A stretch of DNA of 44,670 nucleotides from JAZFYD01 sp036443405 (GTDB lineage Bacteria > Planctomycetota > PLA2), in the NCBI GenBank assembly GCA_036443405.1, contig JAZFYD010000109.1:1-44670 (forward strand). Direction: 5' to 3'. The notes below the pieces were generated by a model that was given only the letters and a program-made list of their open reading frames with translations, searched no databases and was not told where the DNA came from. Both the position numbers and the translations under genes were made by a program. The stretch's first letter is position 1, and every line of letters begins with the position of its first letter. Positions 39,635 to 44,670 of this stretch are shown here, one piece after another.

Positions 39635-41980
39635 TCAGCGCCAGGCGTGATCGAACCAACCCGCGGCTAGTACGCCGGCGTCGCGGTCCTCCAGGATCTT
39701 GGATGTGAACACAGCGAAGTCGGGATAACCGACGCCGGACACGAACGTGAGCAGCGTGTTCCCGAGACGTGCGCCTTTGGGACCCGTGTCGGCAAACACG
39801 CCGACGAGCGCGCGGCCACCCTGACGCGGTTGGACAAAGGTGGCGCCAATGTCGTCTCCGACGAATTCCTTGCCACGCAGCGTGAGCTTGCCGCGCTTGG
39901 CAGTGACGGGGCAAGACTTCGGAAGTACGTCCGACCAGGCGCCGTTGGTGTCTTGGTTGCCGTAGAGGATCACATTGCGCCCCGTGAAGTTCGAATCTCT
40001 CCGAGCGAGATACTCCGTGTCGCTGAGCAGCGGCGCGCAGCCGCGGCCGCGATACGACCAGACGTGCAGGTCGTATCGGGCGCGTTCGTAGAGCACACGG
40101 TTCTCCGTTTCGTTCCCTTTTGTCCCGTAGACCATCACGAACCGGTTGTTGAACGCGCGCTTGAACGGACCGCAGCGGTCCGGGCTCTTTTCGCCGGACC
40201 GAATCTCGGCCGTACGCCACGTCCCTTCATCCCGCTGGAAGCGTCCGAGGTGTTCCTCGATCCGCTGGCCATCGATCTCGACCGGTCCGGAGAGATCGAG
40301 CGTCAAGACGCGCACGTTTTTGGTCGTTGCCGAAGGAACGTTGTTCTCGCCGCGCAAGCGACCGCGCACCTCGAACGGTTCGCCGTACACGAGCGGCTGC
40401 TGCACGCCCGCCCAGAAGTGCTTCGAATCGATGCCCGGATCCGCACCGACCCACTCGATCTCCGCCGAGCTCTTCGACACCCGCGTGCGCCGGAACATGT
40501 CGAACGCCGGCGGCCAGTCGACGCAATCCGCACCCTGCCCGCGGTTGCCGCCCCACCAGTGGCCTTTGCCGGGTGCAAAGTGCGACTTGGGATCGGCCCC
40601 GGCCTTCTTCAACGCCGCGATCAACTTGCGCGCCTGATCCGCCGGCACGTTGTCATCCTTCTCGCCGTGGATGATGTAGATCGGCAGTTGTTTCAGATTG
40701 TCGATCAGGCCGAGCGTGTTGGAGCTGCCGTCGGCCGCGTGCCACAGGTTGGTCCACTTGCCGGTCTCACGCTCCCCGGCGTACGTGTGAAAACTGACCC
40801 AACCCGCGCTCGGCGCGATCGCCGCGAAACGGTCCGGATCGTTGGCCGCGAGATGCCACGTTCCGTGCCCGCCCATCGAGTGGCCGGTCAGATACAACCG
40901 GCTCGGGTCGGCGCCGGTGACCGTGAGCGCATCTCCCAGCGCTTCGTACGCATCGAGCCGGCCCCAGTCCTGCCAATCGAAACCGAAACGTCCCCGGTTG
41001 GTCGCCGCGACGATCCAGAGATCCGGCTTCGGTCCGTAGGAGTTCGCCTGGGACGGGCAGTGCACACCCGCACCGTGCAGCGAGAGCACGAGGCCCTTGG
41101 GACCCCCGCTTCCCGTCGCATCGTCCGCGGGCGGCACGATGGAGTACTCCTGCCGCGTTCCGTCGATCGCGGACACGTACGTGCGGCGGTAGTGACGCGC
41201 GTTCTTTTTCGGTTTGATGTCGATGCTGCCCGTCACCGGCGTCGGCGCGGCCGCGCCCGGCGCTCGCACCGAAATCTCATAGGCGATCTTGTTCGTCTCT
41301 GCCGCATCGACCGCCATCGGCACATCCACCACCGTCGAGGCGCGCGACGGTACGGGCTCGCCCGCGATATCGAGCGGACCGGTGGTCGTGTTCCACACCC
41401 GTAACCGCGCAAATCGCGGCCGATCGCCGCCGCCGATCACGTCGTCGCGGATCAGACCGCGTGTTTCGACATACACCGGTCCCTTGGCCGGCGCGAACCT
41501 CAGGTTGAATCGCCCGCCGCGCATACCGGCTACGAAGACGCGGTTGGCTCCCTTTCGCATCGCGATCGGAAACGCGCTGCGATTCAGTCGGTACACATCG
41601 CCCGCGTAGGGAACACCGTTCACGTAAAAGCGCGACCCGCCGCGGAGCTCGCACATCACGATCTGATCCGAGTCGGATTCGACCGAGGCGAACGCGTATG
41701 CGATGCGCCCGGGCGCGCCTACGAACTCGCCCTTTTCGTTTTGCTCCGCCAAGGCCCAGGCGGCCAGCTTTCCGTTTTTGGCCGCGACCTTGAAACCCGC
41801 CTCGGGCGGCGGCGACTCGGGGTCGAGCAGATAGCGTTGAAAGACCGCGTCGGTCAGAAACGGCGCACGAAACCTCGCATCCACCGCGGTCAGGACCAGC
41901 CACTTCGTCGGAGTCGCCGGCGCCTCGGCCGCGACGAGAGAGGAGAGAACAAGAACGAGGGGGAGGATGCGCGCAGTCAC
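39635..41980 (-). CDS. Secreted S9-like alpha/beta hydrolase (peptidase/esterase)
   Basis: 781 residues, signal peptide ILPLVLVLSSLVAA. After an N-terminal beta-rich part comes a hydrolase domain: LVLSLHGAGVHCPS (oxyanion region), the nucleophile in GHSMGGHG (Ser368), the acid in IHGEKDDNVP (Asp442 or Asp443) and His474 in GKGHWWGG. A C-terminal ~280-residue domain of unknown role follows (RTRVSKSSAEIEWVGADPGI to the end). The architecture recalls exported planctomycete prolyl-oligopeptidase-like enzymes. The start is GTG at 41980, with TAGAAT ending 9 nt upstream. Peptide or ester substrate cannot be told. Confidence 0.85.
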   Translation of the reverse strand: MTARILPLVLVLSSLVAAEAPATPTKWLVLTAVDARFRAPFLTDAVFQRYLLDPESPPPEAGFKVAAKNGKLAAWALAEQNEKGEFVGAPGRIAYAFASVESDSDQIVMCELRGGSRFYVNGVPYAGDVYRLNRSAFPIAMRKGANRVFVAGMRGGRFNLRFAPAKGPVYVETRGLIRDDVIGGGDRPRFARLRVWNTTTGPLDIAGEPVPSRASTVVDVPMAVDAAETNKIAYEISVRAPGAAAPTPVTGSIDIKPKKNARHYRRTYVSAIDGTRQEYSIVPPADDATGSGGPKGLVLSLHGAGVHCPSQANSYGPKPDLWIVAATNRGRFGFDWQDWGRLDAYEALGDALTVTGADPSRLYLTGHSMGGHGTWHLAANDPDRFAAIAPSAGWVSFHTYAGERETGKWTNLWHAADGSSNTLGLIDNLKQLPIYIIHGEKDDNVPADQARKLIAALKKAGADPKSHFAPGKGHWWGGNRGQGADCVDWPPAFDMFRRTRVSKSSAEIEWVGADPGIDSKHFWAGVQQPLVYGEPFEVRGRLRGENNVPSATTKNVRVLTLDLSGPVEIDGQRIEEHLGRFQRDEGTWRTAEIRSGEKSPDRCGPFKRAFNNRFVMVYGTKGNETENRVLYERARYDLHVWSYRGRGCAPLLSDTEYLARRDSNFTGRNVILYGNQDTNGAWSDVLPKSCPVTAKRGKLTLRGKEFVGDDIGATFVQPRQGGRALVGVFADTGPKGARLGNTLLTFVSGVGYPDFAVFTSKILEDRDAGVLAAGWFDHAWR

Positions 41981-41989
41981 AGCGCGCGG

Positions 41990-41995
41990 ATTCTA
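41990..41995 (-). promoter_or_regulatory. -10-like TAGAAT before the S9-like hydrolase
   Basis: TAGAAT on the minus strand, five of six positions matching the -10 consensus, ending 9 nt before the GTG at 41980. No -35 seen at the usual spacing. Confidence 0.4.
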
Positions 41996-42028
41996 CTCCG
42001 AGCCCGTCTTCGGCTCCTCATACCCCTC

Positions 42029-42802
42029 TCACGCCGGCGGCCCCTCCCGTCCTCCAACGCCGGCGAACTTTTTCCGGTAGTGGCGTGAGAAAAAGAAGAT
42101 CGCGGGCAGCCCGAGGATCGTCGGCGCGACCCAGGGGATGAACGCGGCCCCCCCGCTGAGGCCGAGATCCACGAGACGGTTCAGTCCGAGCACCAGGAAG
42201 GCCGTGTGCACGGCGATGCCGCCGCCGATCATCGCGCCGATGTGCTCGAAGAACCACGCGCGCGGTTCGCGGGCCGGGCGTGCGAGATGGTGCAGGTTGA
42301 TTCCGCCGACGATGAACCCGAGTGGGCTCATCGCATAAAAGAGCCCGGCGTTCGAGCCGGGAAGCGCGAGCGCGTACACGACCATGCCGAATCCCGACAG
42401 CAACGTCACCACACTCAGGCCGATGTGCGCCGGCGTGCGGATCGCGTAGGGATCGCGACGCGTTCGAACCACCATGACACCGTGGCGCGTCGTCGCGAGG
42501 CTGACCAGCGTGAGAAACATCAGGAAAAACGAACTCGCCCGCGAGGCGTCCACGATCGCCGTCGCTTGCACGGGGGTCAGCGTGCGCCCCGGGGCCGCGA
42601 TCCCCAACGGATCCTGAAGCGTCGCCAGCGACATCAAGACGGCGCTGGCGCAGATCCCGTAGACCGCCCGGGCGAACCAACGACCGGACGCGAGATGGAC
42701 GCGCCCGCCCTTGCGGCTCGAAATCGCGACCCAAAACAGCGTCAGGGCGGCAAATCCAAGCGGCACATGGATCAGCGCCAGGATGTCGTGCGCGGTCTTC
42801 AC
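42029..42802 (-). CDS. Multi-pass membrane protein (DUF2306-like), unknown function
   Basis: 257 residues with about seven hydrophobic helices. It begins KTAHDILALIHVPLGFAALT and later shows FFLMFLTLVSLATTRHGVMV, IGLSVVTLLSGFGMVVYALA and FFEHIGAMIGGGIAVHTAFL; His residues fall at helix ends (LIHVPLGF, INLHHLARP, EHIGAM). The pattern resembles DUF2306 and other small membrane proteins with buried His, but the assignment is weak. The GTG at 42802 is preferred to the first codon at 42901 because the extra 33 residues are Arg/Thr-rich and overlap the divergent gene's control region. Confidence 0.65.
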   Translation of the reverse strand: MKTAHDILALIHVPLGFAALTLFWVAISSRKGGRVHLASGRWFARAVYGICASAVLMSLATLQDPLGIAAPGRTLTPVQATAIVDASRASSFFLMFLTLVSLATTRHGVMVVRTRRDPYAIRTPAHIGLSVVTLLSGFGMVVYALALPGSNAGLFYAMSPLGFIVGGINLHHLARPAREPRAWFFEHIGAMIGGGIAVHTAFLVLGLNRLVDLGLSGGAAFIPWVAPTILGLPAIFFFSRHYRKKFAGVGGREGPPA

Positions 42803-42913
42803 GGGCCGCCAGTTTGGTCCGTGCGCCGCTGCGGTGGTAGTTCTTTGCTGCGCGCGACGGAATTCGGACCGGCGCGTGCGTTTGCAATCCTGACGGTGCA
42901 CGTCTCTTTTCCC

Positions 42914-44257
42914 ATGACTCGGCTGACCTGGTTCCTCACCGCTCTTTTGGCGATCGCAGCCGCTGCCCGCGCCGACGACGACGGGCTGAACGACACGCCG
43001 CCCAACACACCCAACAAGGCGCTGACCGAAGCGCTCGCGGCCGCGATCGATCTACCGACGCCGAAGGAGCGCCGGGCCGCGGCGGATGACCTCGCGAAAC
43101 GGGAGGTCACGCTGGACCAATGGCGCGCCGCGATGAAGGGACTGCGCCCCCGCGCCGCGGCGGAGGAAGGACAACAGTTCGAGAGCGCTCGCCTCGTGGT
43201 GGATGGCAAGAGGGAGGAGACGGATCTCCACTACTACGTACCGCGCGATTACGACCCGGAAGCCAAGTCGCCCCTGATGCTGGGCCTGCACGGAAGCGGC
43301 GGTGAAGGCACCCACCAGATGGGCATGTGGCGTCGCGTGGCGGACAGCCTCGGGATGATCGTGGTGGCCCCAACGGAAGCCGGCGCGAATGTCGGCTACG
43401 GATTCAGCCGGCGCGAGCGGGCCGCCGCGCTTGCGGCGCTGCGCTGGGCACGACGCCGGTTTCACATCGACGAGAACCGCATCTACGTCACCGGCGTGAG
43501 TCGTGGCGGGCACCTTTCCTGGGACCTCGCGCTGCGCCACCCGGATCTCTGGGCGGGTTGCATTCCGATGATCGGCGGGCCGCGCATCACGATGCAGAAC
43601 GGCCAAAACAACCTGCGCTACCTCGACAACGTCGTGCACCTCCCCATTCGCGACCTGCAGGGCTCGGGAGATCACCCGCTGCTGCTCGCGAATCTGCGTT
43701 GGGCCTTTCAGCAACTCAAACACCGTCACGCAGCGGACGCCAAACTGATCGAGTTCCCCGAACTCGGCCACTCGTTCGAGTTCGGGGCCGTCGAGTGGGT
43801 GGACTGGTTGGACACGGCGGTGCGGCTCGGCGCGCCGGCCACCGTTCGCCGCGCGGTCGCGAACAAGACGGGAACACGGTCGTTCTGGCTCGAGATCGTG
43901 CGCACCGATCGGAAGGTCAGGGAGACGTTTACGCCGCAGGTTCCGGCACGGGAGTGGGCGGCCATGAGCGAAGCGCAAAAACGCGGCTACCGGCAACGGC
44001 AGATCGACGAACGGACGGCGTCACTCACCGTGACGATGACGGCCCGGGGACGCTTCGAGGCGAAGGGGCGTCTCGTCGGGAAGTTCCGCATCCTGCTTGA
44101 ACCCGAGATGTGGGCCGAAGGCCGCAGAGTCGAGATCCGCTTCAAGGGCAAGACCTACAAGAAAACCGTGAAACCCAGCGTGCGGATCTTGCTTCGCGAG
44201 TTCGTCGAGCGGTTCGACCGCGAATTCCTGCCGGTCGCCGTCGTGACCGTTCCCTGA
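42914..44257 (+). CDS. Secreted alpha/beta hydrolase (PHB-depolymerase/esterase-like)
   Basis: 447 residues. Signal peptide LTWFLTALLAIAAAARA. The hydrolase core contains YYVPRDYDPEAKSPLMLGLHGSGGE, the nucleophile in GVSRGGHLS (Ser196), and His286 in ELGHSFEFG; the acid is probably the Asp in LQGSGDHPLL. This is the dipeptide-lid-free PHB-depolymerase/feruloyl-esterase-like group, so an exported esterase is likely, substrate unknown. A C-terminal ~150-residue beta-rich domain (SFWLEIVRTDRKVRETFTPQ onward) probably binds a polymer or surface. Divergent from the membrane protein gene. Confidence 0.85.
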   Translation: MTRLTWFLTALLAIAAAARADDDGLNDTPPNTPNKALTEALAAAIDLPTPKERRAAADDLAKREVTLDQWRAAMKGLRPRAAAEEGQQFESARLVVDGKREETDLHYYVPRDYDPEAKSPLMLGLHGSGGEGTHQMGMWRRVADSLGMIVVAPTEAGANVGYGFSRRERAAALAALRWARRRFHIDENRIYVTGVSRGGHLSWDLALRHPDLWAGCIPMIGGPRITMQNGQNNLRYLDNVVHLPIRDLQGSGDHPLLLANLRWAFQQLKHRHAADAKLIEFPELGHSFEFGAVEWVDWLDTAVRLGAPATVRRAVANKTGTRSFWLEIVRTDRKVRETFTPQVPAREWAAMSEAQKRGYRQRQIDERTASLTVTMTARGRFEAKGRLVGKFRILLEPEMWAEGRRVEIRFKGKTYKKTVKPSVRILLREFVERFDREFLPVAVVTVP

Positions 44258-44266
44258 CTGGGCGCC

Positions 44267-44670
44267 TTACTTTTCGTTCTTGCCGGCCGGAGCCTCCAGC
44301 GACCAACCCGGCCAATTGGCGGCGTCGGGAAAACGCGCCGCAAGCGCGCTCCACGTCTGCGCGCTCTTCTCCGTCTTGCCCGTCTCCTTGTGGATCCTGT
44401 CGAGTTCGCGGGCCGCGTCTCGTCCGAGCACCGGATTCCGAGTCATCGCGCCTTCCAAGTAGCGGGACGCGAGATCGAGATCGCGGGAAAACTCTTTGCC
44501 CTTCAAATAGCCCCGCGCGAACACTCCGCCGAGCACCACGCGCGCGTAGTCGGCGCCGACCGTGTCCGGGTACTTGGTCACGAGCCCCTGCAAGACCGCG
44601 CCGGCATCCGCTACCTGCCGTCCGCTCGGCTCGATCAGAAAGCGCACGATCTCCGGGCGCGCGAGCACCT
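44267..44670 (-). CDS. TPR-like protein, 5' end beyond the window
   Basis: The last 133 or so codons of a gene that continues past the window edge; the frame is open to the last base, and the GTG at 44668 is probably internal. It contains helical pairs like tetratricopeptide or Sel1-type repeats (LQGLVTKYPDTVGADYARVV, LASRYLEGAMTRNPVLGRDA, KTEKSAQTWSALAARFPDAA). The C-terminus is Lys-rich. The function cannot be assigned. It converges on the esterase gene with 9 nt between stops. Confidence 0.6.
   Translation of the reverse strand, partial: VLARPEIVRFLIEPSGRQVADAGAVLQGLVTKYPDTVGADYARVVLGGVFARGYLKGKEFSRDLDLASRYLEGAMTRNPVLGRDAARELDRIHKETGKTEKSAQTWSALAARFPDAANWPGWSLEAPAGKNEK

Overview
The window is GC-rich, densely coded bacterial chromosome that best fits a planctomycete or a close relative. 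The grounds are indirect: a PEP-CTERM-type exported protein, many secreted proteins of unknown role, a mitochondrial-type aconitase, and REP-like palindromic repeats together with a REP-associated transposase. No rRNA, tRNA or CRISPR array was recognised. Taxonomy is an inference.

Layout. Positions 1-18839 are essentially all minus strand. Reading in the direction of transcription: aconitase and a GH42-like secreted protein (18839-14452); a PEP-CTERM protein with a Gly-Lys repeat (14289-13276); a compact six-gene cluster (13227-7541) joining an exported His-rich protein, a ZnuA-like lipoprotein and two ABC-2-type exporter pairs; a tripartite efflux operon with TolC, HlyD/MacA, LolD/MacB-type ATPase and MacB-type permease (7380-2374); NAD malic enzyme; and translation initiation factor IF-1.

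From 18840 the strands alternate: a LysR regulator divergent from aconitase, a YdjM-like membrane protein, a CysQ-like phosphatase, a REP-associated transposase, a nucleotide-sugar epimerase and a polyprenyl-phosphate sugar transferase (exopolysaccharide), ispH, a secreted beta-propeller plus secreted zinc protease pair, and a decayed ytoQ. Then come a fused 2-oxoacid dehydrogenase E1 coupled to a FabD-like acyltransferase, a secreted unknown, a family 2 glycosyltransferase, a CPBP protease, a Kelch lipoprotein, a MOSC protein, a D-2-hydroxyacid dehydrogenase flanked on both sides by REP-like repeats, two secreted alpha/beta hydrolases, a membrane protein, and a TPR-like fragment cut by the window edge.

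The most notable points are: (1) the ZnuA-like/ABC-2 cluster, where a metal-binding-type lipoprotein lacking one ligand His sits with exporters instead of a ZnuBC importer; (2) REP-like palindromes in two related tandem arrays, one of which supplies the stop codon of the MOSC gene, in the same window as a RAYT-type transposase; (3) several genes whose -10-like hexamer lies only 6-9 nt before the start codon, suggesting leaderless mRNAs; (4) the coupled E1/FabD-like pair; (5) a ytoQ pseudogene; (6) a 12-bp inverted repeat whose two arms contain the stop codons of two convergent genes. All functional calls rest on reading motifs by eye; no searches were run.
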